From Anomaloglossus baeobatrachus (lineage: Eukaryota > Chordata > Amphibia > Anura > Aromobatidae): a stretch of DNA of 64,000 nucleotides. Shown one piece after another: positions 21,201 through 32,475 of the stretch. Each line of letters opens with the position of its first letter. The first letter of the stretch is position 1. Position numbers and translations under genes: made by a program. The notes beneath the pieces are model-generated. The model was not told the DNA's origin. It saw nothing but the letters and a program-made list of their open reading frames with translations, and searched no databases. Where the stretch lies: the NCBI RefSeq assembly GCF_048569485.1, contig NC_134360.1:184171796-184235795 (forward strand). Direction: 5' to 3'.

Positions 21201-21485
21201 CTACCAGAGGCCTGGGAGTTTGAGGGTTCTGCGCAGGATCTTAGTTGTTCCCAGCACTGCGCTATTCTGGACAGAGAGCTCAGATGTTGCTCCTGGAATC
21301 TGTTGCAGCCATTTTTCCAACTTAGGGGTCACTGCTCCAAGTGCTCCTATCACCACTGGAATCACTGTTACCTTCACCTTCCACATCTTCTCCAGTTGTT
21401 CTTTAAGGCCCTGGCATTTCTCCAGCTTCTCATATTCCTTCTTTCTGATGTTACTGTCATTAGGCACCGCCACCTCTATTATCAT
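21201..21485 (-). mobile_element. LINE reverse-transcriptase C-terminal fragment
   Basis: A 94-aa open minus-strand frame (IIEVAVPNDSNIRKKEYEKL ... VIPVVIGALGAVTPKLEKW ... LGTTKILRRTL) matches the extreme C-terminal region seen in non-LTR retrotransposon polyproteins of R2-like or related lineages. The IGALGAVT and LGT-ILRR motifs are the recognisable parts. Nothing upstream of it on the minus strand is conserved, so it is a short 5'-truncated piece. Clade uncertain. Confidence 0.65.
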
Positions 21486-21544
21486 TGCTGTCTTCTGATG
21501 GGCTATTGGAACAAACCATAAATGGACAAGGCAAGAGAACCTGG

Positions 21545-21547
<3 letters not shown>

Positions 21548-21592
<45 letters not shown>
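21548..21592. repeat. (AT)n microsatellite
   Basis: About 45 bases of TA/AT dinucleotide. Confidence 0.95.
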
Positions 21593-21595
<3 letters not shown>

Positions 21596-21714
21596 CACTA
21601 TACAGATAGATAGTTAGATATACACACACACACTATACAATATATATCAATCAATATCGATGAATAAAAAGCTAGATGATCCATCTAGCTAGTATATAGA
21701 GTCTACAATGGATA

Positions 21715-21746
21715 GATAGATAGATACAGTAGGTAGATAGATACAG

Positions 21747-21776
<30 letters not shown>
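21715..21776. repeat. (GATA)n microsatellite
   Basis: Tandem gata/taga units, interrupted by cagtag. A second short run lies at 21938-21962. The two flank a 130-bp repeat related to 58497-58625. Confidence 0.9.
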
Positions 21777-21778
<2 letters not shown>

Positions 21779-21905
21779 GGGGATGGACATAACATTGGTG
21801 CAACAAGGGCTTAAGAGGTTAGGGGGTCCATGTCCACCTCCAAAGCATTTGGAATTGTGTATTTTGATGAGCTCTTGGGCTGCAATGCCCATATATTGGT
21901 CTTAC
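21777..21905. repeat. Interspersed repeat, copy related to 58497-58625
   Basis: Contains ggacataacattggtgcaac, gggggtcca and gatgagctcttggg. The reverse complement of these words occurs at 58497-58625. Non-coding; family unknown. Confidence 0.6.
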
Positions 21906-22039
21906 ACATGGACCCTTTTCTGCCTGTGTCAACTAGTAGATAGATAGATAGATAGATAGACATATAGACTCAAGATCACAACAGCATTCTTTTATTCTTG
22001 GTATGTAGGAGGGGCAAACCAGATGTCACAGCATGCATT

Positions 22040-23145
22040 TGTGGCGCCCTGGACTAGCCAGGTAGCCACAAACAGAAGACATACACACCCCCACCCCAGA
22101 CAGTTACATTAGTCAGACACAAAAACCTTGTTGCCTCCCTCCAGGGTCTGATGTCCACACCAGGTGGGGCGGGGCCAAGTGGTTGGCCCCACCCACCGAG
22201 GAGTTCACAGGCCTGGAGGCGGGAAAAGCAGTGAGTTCAGTTTAGGAGTGAAGGAGTGAGGAGAGTTGAGTTTGGGAGGTGAAAGTGAGAGGAGTAAGAG
22301 GTCTGCGTGTGCCTGGGTAGGAGCCCAGGCACTGACAGCAAGGTTGGCAGACGGTGGTGGTCGTCTGCAGGAGTGACGGATCTCTGCGGAACCGTAGGAC
22401 CGGGGTTGGGTGGTGGCCCACCGGTACCGAACCGGTGAGTGGAGTGAAGTTAAGCACACAGGCAGGGCCATCGGACCCCGACTAGGCTTGGAGCCGCCGA
22501 CAACGGTCAAATCCGAGCGTGACAGGAACCCCAGGGGTTTCCTAACTACCCAAGTCCCGTCAAAAGGCAACCGTCTGCACCGTGAGGGTATACAGCCACC
22601 ACCACAGGCTAAAGGCTACACCGGGGAGTGGACTACCGTTGGGAACCCATAGTAGTCAACTCAGTACACAAAGGTGCAGGGAAAGACAGCCACCATCACC
22701 TGTCCGGGGAGAGACACTGCAGCCGGCTGCGGGACCTGTCCATCCAGCCGTTTGGTTTACCGGAGACTTTGTGCATCTGTTGCTGAGTGAGTACACCAGT
22801 GCCATCCGGCACCGCACCGCGCTGTCCCTGCAACCCTGCACCTCACCAACCCTGCCTCCCCGTCACACCACCGGGCCCCGGGACCACCAACCCCTACCCA
22901 CGGAGGGGGAGAACAACATCCCAGCTGCTTCCTACCATCGCTCCCGGGATCCCTGTCACCAGCAGCGGGTGACCCGCCGTGGGTGGCGTTACAGACTAAA
23001 TCCCCAAACAAACCACCCCCTTTTCACTCACGGGCGAGGAGCGCCGCTCGAGTCCCCGGATCCGGCCCACCGCTCGAGCTACCGAGCAGCAGCAGCAGCG
23101 CCGGACCCGAGCGTTAGTGATCGCAGCGCCCCGCCGCCCGCGACA
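22040..23145 (+). mobile_element. Solo LTR, family A (1106 bp)
   Basis: Begins tgtggcgccctgg and ends gcgaca, with the 4-bp duplication catt at 22036-22039 and 23146-23149. Shares its 3' half (gggccccgggac, ggtggcgt, tcgag, gccgga-ccgag) with the LTRs of the element at 58836-63356. No internal region follows, so it is a solo LTR left by LTR-LTR recombination. It lies in the last intron of CLCA set 2. Confidence 0.9.
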
Positions 23146-23891
23146 CATTCGCCCTTGTTCCCCAGCACTTCTCTCAGGGAAAAGTCTCTATCAGGGTAGT
23201 TTATATTTTCTCTCCTTTATGGGCATTTGGTCCCCTATATCTGGGACAGTCACAAAAACAACCTGGTATAGAACACAATTCAAAATGATTCCCTACTCAT
23301 CTTCTAACCATTACAAAGCAACTTGCCTCCTGAATACAAATGGATGCAAACCAGCCCTTAAAATCGTTGTCCATCTTTAGAATAAAAGTCTGCAGACTTT
23401 CTGCTCAAAGTATGTGCATCCCGCAGTGCCAGGATTCTTCAGTTTGGGAGACTAGAGTGGACGGTCCTGTGTCCACAAGTATGCAATATGGCCATGTTCC
23501 GACTAGACTGCTCAAGTCTTGTCAGTATGTGGCTGCATGTATAAATATAGCAAACTTGTGGTCACACAACTGCCTGCTCTTGTCGCAGGCACTGTAGGAT
23601 CTTGAAAATGCGGTGTAGTATCCTGCAAGGCTTGTGTGTGTTTAACTCAACTAAATATCTAAATTGAAAAACACAGTCACAGTCTGATATCACAGGCTTC
23701 AATAAGGTATCAATCTAGCTAATGGGCTTCATATAAGAACCTGAAATGTTGCATATGTGTCTGGGTGAAAAAAAAACTTTTCAACTTCATCCGTGCAGTT
23801 CTGCTTCCAATTTGTGGCTGGATAGACAGAGGTTGATGGAAGGATTTGAGATGCTGGTATTAAATACAGTATTTTACTTCTTGTTTTCCAG
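23146..23891. other. Intron sequence before the last CLCA set 2 exon
   Basis: AT-rich, ending in the pyrimidine tract and AG (23890-23891) of the next exon. No other feature recognised. Confidence 0.4.
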
Positions 23892-24334
23892 CTTCATTCT
23901 ATGACTTAAGAATGAACTTGTACCACAAAGACCTCAGAACCAACTTTTCTGGATCGACACCGATCAACATTGCTTCTCTTACTCCTTTGCCAGCTGGATC
24001 CAGATAAACCTTTTCATTCATGCCAGAAAATGTTGAAATAAAAAATGGCACTGTTCTTTACTTTGCTTTAGTTGCCATTGATAAAGTTTCCCAGCAATCA
24101 GATGTGTCAAACATAGCCCAGGCCGCTCTCGTCATTCAACCAACCGTACCTCCCACTACTATGAGGGTCACTGGAGCGAGAACAGATCCCCCAGCTAAGG
24201 ACGGCTCTGATGGACTGAACATAACAGAGATTGCACTGATTGTGTGCTCAGCGGTTATTGTTATCTGCATCATTATCAGTATTACTATCTGTATTGTCAG
24301 CTGTAATAGGAAGAAAAGTAAGCCACAAGTGTGA
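23892..24334 (+). pseudogene. CLCA gene set 2, last exon with in-frame stop
   Basis: Acceptor AG at 23890-23891, phase 1. The frame reads SFYDLRMNLYHKDL ... LPAGSR and then hits TAA at 24005-24007, where set 1 has a Glu codon. Beyond the stop the frame stays open for 109 codons and is well conserved: FFALVA-like LYFALVAIDKVSQQSDVSN, a shortened linker without the PTTA repeats, a 25-residue membrane span and a basic CNRKKSKPQV tail, ending at TGA 24332-24334. A product stopping at 24005 would be secreted, without stalk or membrane span. The strong conservation after the stop implies the change is recent, or that the stop is a sequencing error or polymorphism. An ATTAAA hexamer is at 24433. Confidence 0.85.
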
Positions 24335-24594
24335 GTGTAAAATGGGAAACTACCCACATTTATATATTAACCGGTCAATATCATTATGTACAGTATATAT
24401 TTTCTAGGTAAATAATTATTACATGTGGATGTATTAAATATTAATATATTTTAGGTATTATTCTAATTGGCATCTTTTTTACCTCTTATGCTGTCTGTAA
24501 ATGCTCATAAACCATCTTCTGACAAGTCATATGTTTGCATTTTTGCATACTTGTACTTTTAACTGCTATGAAAAAATGTTCTCATATGGATATT

Positions 24595-25396
24595 TGTTAG
24601 GGCCAGGTGGACGGGCAGACCCAGGAGGTGGATCCACTTGGCTGAACACCTCACCGAGGGCAAGGTGCCCGGTAGCCGGAGCACTACAGGTAGCAGGACA
24701 GTCCGTTCAGAGGAGTGTAGAAGTCCCTGGGACCACGGAGTCACTGAAGGTAGTCCGGGTGACGGAGCTCAGGTTCGGAGGCTGAGATGACGTCAGGCAG
24801 AGTCCGGAACCGACGGAGCGAGAAGACGGGTCACCACAGGGATCGGAGATGGTATGAACTTGACGGGATGGCAGACCGTCACCGTTCGGGGTTCGGGTAT
24901 CGTCAGAACCGGTTGGCGAGGCAGGAGCGGCTCTAGGAGAGAGATAGGTAAGTATACCACAAAACACAAGGATACCTGACTCCTAGCTTAGCAAAACACG
25001 AAGAACAGGCCCCGCCCACTTGGAAAGGATCTCCCTATATACCCTGTACCTGATTCTTCAATATCCTGTTGGAGGACACTGGCCCTTTAAGAGAGGGTCA
25101 ATGACCGCACGCGCGCCCTAATGCGCATGCGCGAGGCCCGGGTGCCAGAAGCCAGAGCAGGGAGCGGTGAACAGGAGGCAGGAGAGCCGGGCTGGAGCAG
25201 AGTTGCCGACGGGCGCCGGGAGCGGGGACCAGGCTGCCTGGGGACCGCAGGTGATGGGGCATGGAGGCTGTGGAGCGGGGGACGCCTGGCAGAGGAGCCG
25301 GGAAGCGAGGCAGGAGAGCCGGGGAGCGTGGCAGGGGAGCCGGGAAGCGAGGCAGGGGAGCCGGAGAGCGTGGCCGGGGAGCCGGGGAGCGTGACA
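24595..25396 (+). mobile_element. Solo LTR, family B (802 bp)
   Basis: Begins tgttagggccaggtgg and ends gtgaca, with the 5-bp duplication atatt at 24590-24594 and 25397-25401. The 3' part is a GC-rich minisatellite of gagccgggaagcgaggcagg-like units. Homologous to 57221-57996. The 5-bp target duplication separates it from family A. Confidence 0.88.
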
Positions 25397-26050
25397 ATAT
25401 TAAAATAAATATTGCTACTTCTTTTTGCAATCTATGGGGCTTAATTTTTACTTACCGTAATTTTTTTATTCTTTTTCATCTTAAAAATCTAAAAAAAAAA
25501 CAAAATATGTATTTATTTATCAGATTTTTCCCATGTTTATGACTGGAAATGACCACTAAAAAGGTCTTAAAACTTGTACCACTTTGCGTAAAAATTATTT
25601 TGTATATTGGATACATTTTTTTTCAATAAAACCGATTTTTAACTGCGCTTTTTTATTAATTTGTTTGATAATTTTAAAATAATTCTTTATTTTGTATGTA
25701 TTTTACACACATAACTGATATTCTTACAGGGTCTATAATGTCTTATAAGAAAACGTTAATAGTTTTAATGCTGATTTCCATGTAACTGCGGCTGGTATTT
25801 TAGCCACAGTTACAGAAGAAACTAATTATTTTCTATGGACAACCAAACTGTCTGGGTGCCTGGGCCCAGCAGCTTCTATTTTCTCAGTACACCTAGTGAT
25901 CAGATGATTTCTGGGTCCGGAGAAGGAAGCACTGTAAGTGCTACCTAATCTCTTCTTAATCTGTATTCTGTATTCAGTGCTGTGATCGAGAAAGTAAGCA
26001 TGATAATAAATCATATCTGTCTCCTCTGTAGGGAGTCTAGCTGTGTCTGA
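25397..26050. other. AT-rich intergenic sequence
   Basis: Downstream of CLCA set 2. Long T-runs; no recognised feature. Confidence 0.4.
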
Positions 26051-26680
26051 GGCCACCTTCACACGCAAGTGAAAAAAACGAACCGTTTTTTCACGGACGT
26101 ATTAAAGGGGTGGTTTGCTCCCCGTGTGCCAAGTTTGTGGCACATGCTTGTTCTCCGTGTTTTATACGTAATAACACACAGAATGGATAGTCCCGCTTTA
26201 CCTGATTCTTCCGGAGCTGTCTGTGGTGCTGAATGACCGTACCCAGCACAGGCCACGCCCCGCTGATGCTGCATCCGGCCCCCAGTGAAGAAGATGCGTT
26301 GTTCAAATTCACTGGGGGTCGGATGCAGGTGACAGCCGCGGCAGAGACTGCAGGGTTGGTGGAGGTGAGTATTTGTTTTTTTAATTTTTACAATGACACG
26401 TGTGTTTCTCCGGCACGTGTCACGTGGGAACGCATCCACACTATATCCGTGTGGTACGGGTGCGAGCCGCGTGACACCCGTGCTGCGGGAGAAAAACGAA
26501 CATGCCGCCATATAGAACACACGGGCACACGTCTGCTCCACACTGAGGCACGGGCCAATGGCTGAACACGTGCATGCACATATACCCATTGATTTTAATG
26601 GGTATACGTGTGCCCGTGTCTCCAGTACATGCGGGAATGGACCTAGCACGTACCGGAGGCACGTGCGTGTAAAGGGGGCC
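26051..26680. mobile_element. MITE with ggcc-ccttcacacgca termini
   Basis: Left end ggccaccttcacacgcaagt and right end gcgtgtaaagggggcc are inverted matches. The interior is CpG-rich with cacgtg words and has no family-like frame. Its termini and cacgtg-rich interior resemble the element at 45676-46096. Confidence 0.6.
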
Positions 26681-26739
26681 TGGCAGATAGTTCCCTGACT
26701 CACAGTTGCACAATGACATGCAGCTGGTCTACATTAAAG

Positions 26740-27480
26740 GGACAGTAAATACCAATATTGTCGCCAATGAGAGATATAAATTATATTAGATGATGAAACC
26801 TCAAAAATCTCTAAATAATTACATGGAAACAGGCTATTAAAATCTAACCACAAACCAATAAAGAAAATAGCCAACAATAGATAATAATGATAATATAATA
26901 GTAATATTTTATTAATCCAAAATTTTCATATAAAATGTATTTAAAATTGCAAGGAAAGAGTAATGAAAAAAGTGCAAAAAGCACCACAAGAGGCACAGTA
27001 GGGTTGGAGTAAGCAGAAACAGTAAATACTATAGAAGTCAATATATGCCAAAATTCAATAACACCTAATGAAAAAATATCTCTAGATACATACACAGCAA
27101 TATATTCACAAAAGGTGTATAGTTACATCAATATGCCACAACAATCAGATGATTGTGTGAGATACATATCACCCAAGTATAACAAAAAGCATATAAGGAA
27201 AGCCTAGTACAGCAAGAGGCATACACAAAGACTGCTCACATATAAGTGCATGGTACAGAAGACAGGCATAGCAAAGTTAGGAGTTCCCAAATTAGGAGTA
27301 AGTACCTGTCACTATTATCCACCGCTGCTAAGCCACACCGAAGTCCAACGCGTGTTTCGGCCATAGCCTTCATCAGGGAGGTGTGGTCTTATGCAGCCAC
27401 GAGCATGAGGACCTTTGACGTTGGGTTGTGGGCATCCGCATTCTGGCTAAAATATCAACTAATACCTCATATATAATTCA
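26740..27480 (-). mobile_element. Penelope-like 3' remnant with hammerhead, minus strand
   Basis: The hammerhead at 27319-27395 is on the minus strand. The AT-rich non-coding sequence leftwards to about 26740 is what would follow it, as in the other copies. No coding sequence is preserved. Boundaries are approximate. Confidence 0.4.
27319..27395 (-). ncRNA. Hammerhead-type motif with long stem I
   Basis: Read on the minus strand: core CTGATGA (27376-27370), stem II ggc/gcc with a tatg loop, CGAAAC, stem III AC-ACGC-GT and cleavage triplet GTT. Stem I is exceptionally well supported. TCC/GGA sits next to the core, then CCACACC (27386-27380)/GGTGTGG (27339-27333), then TAAG/CTTA and GCTGC/GCAGC further out, about 19 base pairs with small bulges. 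This is the most convincing folded copy in the window. Confidence 0.8.
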
Positions 27481-27610
27481 TATATATTTTTCTGCACATT
27501 GTCTTCTTTATACAGGATGCAGCCAGGCCATTTAATGTAGGCCTTGTAAACTGGGGTCCCCGTTTCTGTGTGGTGCACTTATATAGTGCTGGGCAGCCTG
27601 CCTTGTCTAA

Positions 27611-27786
27611 GGCTACTTTTCACAGTTCCGTCTTTTTGCATGAGTCGCAATCCATTTTGTGACTGATGAGACGGATCCGGCACAGATTGTGTCGCATATG
27701 GTGTGACGTATAGTGTTAAAAAACAGAATCCATCGGATTTTTTTTTACCAAATATTATTTGCTAATGACGAGCTATATAACTGCTC

Positions 27787-27820
<34 letters not shown>

Positions 27821-28214
27821 GTGACCAGAATTGAATTTACAATCGATCTGGGCATGACCAGAGTAAAAAAAATGGATCCGTCTCCTGATTCCATCATTTG
27901 ATAAATGACAACAGATTCCTGCGCTCATAGGCTTGCATTATAACTAACGACGGACACCTACCGATCCGTTGCTGTCCGTTTTTTCAACACACACAAAAAA
28001 GGTTGCATTGTGCATTGCTTCTGCCCGACGGTCAGTCATTCCACGACTGGTCCGTCGCGTGACGGATGCAAGGCAGGGCCATCAGTTGCAATCCATCGTT
28101 AATACAAGTCTATGGGGAAAAAACTAAATCCTGCAAATTATTTTGCAGGACATTGTATTTTCTCAAGCCGACGGATTGCAACTGATGGAAAAAGATGGAA
28201 ATGTGAAAGTAGTC
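27611..28214. mobile_element. PIF/Harbinger-like MITE
   Basis: TAA duplications (27608-27610 and 28215-28217) flank inverted ends ggctacttttcacagttccg and its imperfect mirror (atggaaatgtgaaagtagtc). The 604-bp interior has repeated gacgga/tccgtc words and a (GA)n run at 27788-27814. Non-coding. Confidence 0.75.
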
Positions 28215-30106
28215 TAATAGTATGGCCGTAACTAATAGGTTGCTAGCCAGACGCTGTGCACCTACATGTATGAACGGGGCCCCATACAGGTCTATTTTGT
28301 GTGCCATTTTATCACCAAGCAATCACCACCTCCATGCATGGTCAGTTTGTGACTGGTTGCTTCATTAGTGTTTTGCACCTGTGATGGCTCCATCTTTATT
28401 GGGGGCTTTGCTGCATTAGATCCTTTGCCCTGGGCAGGTTAAAACTGCTGCCCTCTTGTTGCTGTGAGTAACTGCCATTGGGCCCAGAAGCGGACAGCGG
28501 TGAGAAGAAGAGTACGGAAATGGAGAAACAGATGCCCAGTAGGTTGCGGACTAGTTCCAAGATAGTGGGGATAGGTTGAGTGAGAGCACCCCACAGAGAC
28601 AGTGACCGTAAAATCGTCAGGACTGGGGTCATGTCTGTCATAGTGTGGAAAGAACTGTTCAAGTTTTAGTTGCCAAGAGTGTCATGGAGTTTTTCTACCG
28701 TGTCTACGATGGGGACCAGCTGAGGGGTGTTGGACACCAAGCTGCAGAAAATAGTAAGCGTCACACACCCTGCCGGAGAAGTACACACACACTGACTCTC
28801 TCTGGCAAAGGAGTGTGGAGCCCCCAATGACCGGCATCTGTACCATCATTCAAATACACAATTAAATATGAATATTTAATATGTCAATATCTAATGATAT
28901 TATGCTAGTGATTTTTTTTATTTTTTGTTAACTGCTAAATACATCACGTTTCTTTGTGTACAGGGATATCTTCTCTTTTGTTTTTGTTTTTAATGGAATT
29001 TTATTATTTAACGTCCTCCCATCAACCTTGGAGTAATTTTTTTTTTATTTAGAGTGGCTATCCACTTTAAAAAAAGTAAGCCCTAAACTGTGCAAAATAC
29101 CTAAAATAACAAAATCAACGGGTTCTCAACTTTTCTGGGTCTATCACCGGCTCTCCACCACATCTCCAGTTCTGGTGGTTTAGCTGCAGCGGTGACATCA
29201 CGTCACCAGCATGTATCACTTTTTTCACTGTCACTGAGCTCAGTAGCATGTGCCATCAACCTCGGCCACTGAGCTCAGTGGCATGTGCCATCAACCTCGG
29301 TCGCTGAGCTCAGTGACAGGCTAGAGATTGTAGCTCTTGACATGACGTCACCACTACAGCCCAAACACTGAGACTGCAGCTGCGGCTGGACCGAGAGAGA
29401 TTAAGTACTTGTTGCGCTTGTTATGTTTGGTACGTTAGATATTTTACATAGTGAGGGGCTTACTTTCTTCAAATTGAACACCTTTAAATCAATGTATTTT
29501 TAGCGAAAAATCATTTGTTGTAATTGAATTTCATTAAAAAATGTTTAACTTCTGACTTCCAAAGGCTTCAATATAATTGGCTGAAGAATGAGATAAATTA
29601 CAATCTACCAATTAACTTGATCCAATAAAAAGGGTTTATACAATTAATTCTTTTTCTCCTGAGCTCCTTTTAACTCATTTTTGACCACATTGAATATAAG
29701 CATGTAATTACAAAGACAAACAAGGTGTCCAAACCCTTTAATTATAACTTTATTATATAGTGTACAGAAAATGACATAAATAACCCTAATCCAAGTTCAT
29801 TTTTTAGGACGCACAAAGGAAGGAGACTTAAAGGGAATCTGTCAGGTCATTTTTATGTACCATACCAACAGTATCCTGATATAGGGCTTGGGCAGCCCTT
29901 TCAGCATATGCAACTTTTGACATAATTTAGAAAAATCCGTAAGTACATGCCATGTCAAAAGCAGTAAATCATATAACTCCTGTTATTCAGTCTTAAGTAT
30001 AATAATGATAATAAACCTAGATGTAGAAATCCGTACTATGATCTCTCCCATGGTTTATAGCCATGTCCCGATCTCTGAATTTATCTTTTTGCTTCTGTTA
30101 CAATCC
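28215..30106. other. Intergenic sequence with a 40-bp tandem duplication
   Basis: No gene or element was recognised over most of this stretch. At about 29235-29330 a unit with actgagctcagtggcatgtg and ccatcaacctcgg is repeated in tandem. Near 29829 the word taaagggaatctgtcaggtc marks the left end of a MITE related to 10304-10984 without a visible right end. Confidence 0.4.
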
Positions 30107-30210
30107 ATAGAATCATAGAATGGTTAAGATGAAAGGGACCTCAAGAGCCATCGGGTCCAACCCTCTGCGAGTTCAGTCTTTCCTCAATCATCCCAGCTAT
30201 ATCCCGCTCT
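30107..30210 (-). mobile_element. CR1-type LINE 3' tail, minus strand
   Basis: On the minus strand the sequence runs atatagctgggatgattgag, then gggttggacccgatgg and the terminal attctatgattctatgg. The repeated ATTCTATG octamer end is the hallmark of CR1 3' termini. Only the tail is present. Confidence 0.75.
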
Positions 30211-30632
30211 CTACCTTTCTCTTTCTCCCTCTAGCCGCCTTCTTATTCTTGCTCTTTCTCGGTTCTTCAGTGTTACATGCATACCTGACCTGTTTCCACA
30301 AGTTAGGTCTTCATGTCAACGTAGATCAGGTGCACACTGCAAACTGGCATCACTGCACTGATGCGTAGCCTTTGAATTACAGGCCTTTGACTGTCCACGG
30401 GCTGGTCAAGGATGGCAAAGACCAGTTGCGGGTTACAGTTTGCCCATATCTGGCTTATAGTATACACTGTATGCGATAGGTGTAAGCGTGCCCAGGGCAT
30501 CAGTTGTGGGCATGGGGGCTTTGTGTCCTCACTCTGGCACACTACTGACAGGGGTAGTTGATTGTGTTTGGAAGCTTTACCTTGTCGCAGTGGTACAGCT
30601 TGGCCTCAGGCCAGTTTCTCGTTAGTTTATTA

Positions 30633-31025
30633 GGCCCCTTTCACATTGCGTTCTGACCTACATTCAGTGGTCCTGCTGGAGTTTCCGTCTGAACCCCCTG
30701 TAAAATGGGTTTTAGTCTCATGCACCGACAGGTCCATTGACTATAATGCCGTAGACGGAGTCACCATGTGCTCTGTCGTGCACCATTTTCGGGCGTATAT
30801 GCTTTTTGGAGGTTGACACCCAGACGTAGATTGCATCTGGGTGTCCACCTCCAGAAAGCGTATATGCCCGAAAATGGTGCATGACAGAGCACATGGTGAC
30901 TTCATCTGCACCATTATAGTCAATGGCCCCGTCAGCGCATCTTCCGAAGCTAGTTTTGCGGGGGTTTGGACGGATGCCTCAGTGGGAACATTGAATATAG
31001 GTCAGAACGCAATGTGAAAGGGGCC
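30633..31025. mobile_element. Palindromic PIF/Harbinger-like MITE
   Basis: TTA duplications (30630-30632 and 31026-31028) flank a 393-bp element with inverted ends ggcccctttcacattgcgtt. The centre is itself a near-perfect palindrome: 30766-30822 (ccatgtgctctgtcgtgcac...) mirrors 30840-30899. The whole element can therefore fold as one hairpin. Confidence 0.85.
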
Positions 31026-32475
31026 TTAGTTTCTATTGATAAGTATTCAGAACATGTTACAATAAGCCTTATCATAATAAGTATTATCAGTAGTTGTTGC
31101 TCAACTCAGTTCTGCTCAAACCTAAGCAATATTGTTAATATTTTATATCAATATACATTGTAATTAATAATAAAAAATTATCTTAAATATTAATAATGAT
31201 GATATTAATATTGAGCAAAATTAGGTTCAGCCTTTTGGTTTGGGTCAACACAATAGTTGCTGTTTCTCATGGGACCTCGACAATTAATTACCCACTTCTG
31301 CACTAGGCTGTTGCTCATGGTTATTTTTTCAGCTTAGCAAATTTATATGAATAGAGAAATATAAAAAACAGTATTCTGGAAAACAATAGCAATCTAAGCA
31401 ACCATTAATGAAAAATAAATAAAATAATTTAAGTCATCACTAACTTTTTTGCTAAGTTGAAAAACAAGGCAAAAAACCACACGGTAGAATGTCAAACAAA
31501 AAAAGATTTTAAAATAGTTTTCCTTACATCCACAAGGTGTCAGCATCATCATACAAATCTTGCACTGAACGTCATTTTCCTAAAACAGAAGTTATTTGAA
31601 CGTTCAGAGGATAAAAAAAAGTAACAGTAAAAAATGGGCACTAGAGCTAAATAGCATAAAAAGATAAAAATGTATTAATCTTAAAAATAATGCATTTTAG
31701 GGACTGTCCCTCTTATTCAGATAAAGAAGAACATAGCAAACTACCGTAAGAGGTAAGCTTCAATTAAAAGGACTTTTTTCCCGTATTTAAATCATACTTA
31801 CCTCTCTTTCTTAATCAGGAGCACTTGTTTTTATACAAGCGCTGCTCTCCCGTTGCAACAGTCTGTCCAGCCACTTTTCTTTTGGAATTAAATAACGCAT
31901 TTTTTTCCCCTCAAAACATGATAAATTCAAATAAAATCTAATCAAATAAAATTGATTTTTCACCCGAATTCTTTTTCCCTTCACTACTTAACAAATTGCT
32001 TTCCTATTCATCTTCTCCTGAGAAGAATCATGTTCATATGAAATATAAACAATAGAAACATATAAATAAATAAACAAATAAATATATAAAAATAAATACA
32101 AAATACAAATATAAACACAATTAAAATATTTCATTTTTTATTTATTTTTCTTTAGGTTCATTTCTTTTTATTAAAACAATAAACAACATCCATCCTTTTT
32201 ATTTATTTTTCCTCACATATACACTCATATAATTTCCCCTTTTTTCTCCTTTTTTTCCCTGATTCACAAAAAGCACAGTCAGTATGCGCCCCATTCCCTT
32301 TTTTTCGTTTCTTCCTTTCTCTTTTTTTTTCTTTTTTTTCTTTTCTCTTCTCTTCTCTCTCTTCTTTTTTGTCTTTTCTTTTTCTTTGTACAACTTTATT
32401 GATTACCTCATATGCTTACGTGTCACAAGGAGGATGACCTAGCAAGTGTAGACGTGGCTTTTAGATACATGTATA
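31026..32475. other. AT-rich intergenic sequence with polypyrimidine tract
   Basis: Mostly AT-rich. A T/C-rich low-complexity tract covers about 32230-32395. At 31714-31800 is one copy of an 80-bp direct repeat whose partner is at 34011-34085. No gene seen. Confidence 0.45.
31714..31800 (+). repeat. Direct repeat copy 1 (partner at 34011-34085)
   Basis: Contains cagataaagaagaacatagc, aggtaagcttcaattaaaag and ttaaatcatacttacct. All recur in the same order and orientation at 34011-34085, apart from short insertions. The pair brackets 2.2 kb that includes a solo LTR and a hammerhead-type motif. Confidence 0.8.

Noticed and set aside
22582-23199. 205-aa Pro/Ser/Thr-rich + frame
   Set aside because: Lies across a solo LTR end. 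GC-rich composition keeps it open, with no conserved domain.
25098-25430. Frames rich in RSPAPLPRFPA and in GEPGSEAGE
   Set aside because: Products of the GC minisatellite at the end of the family B LTR.
32199-32393. Lys/Glu-rich minus-strand frame
   Set aside because: Antisense of a T/C low-complexity tract.
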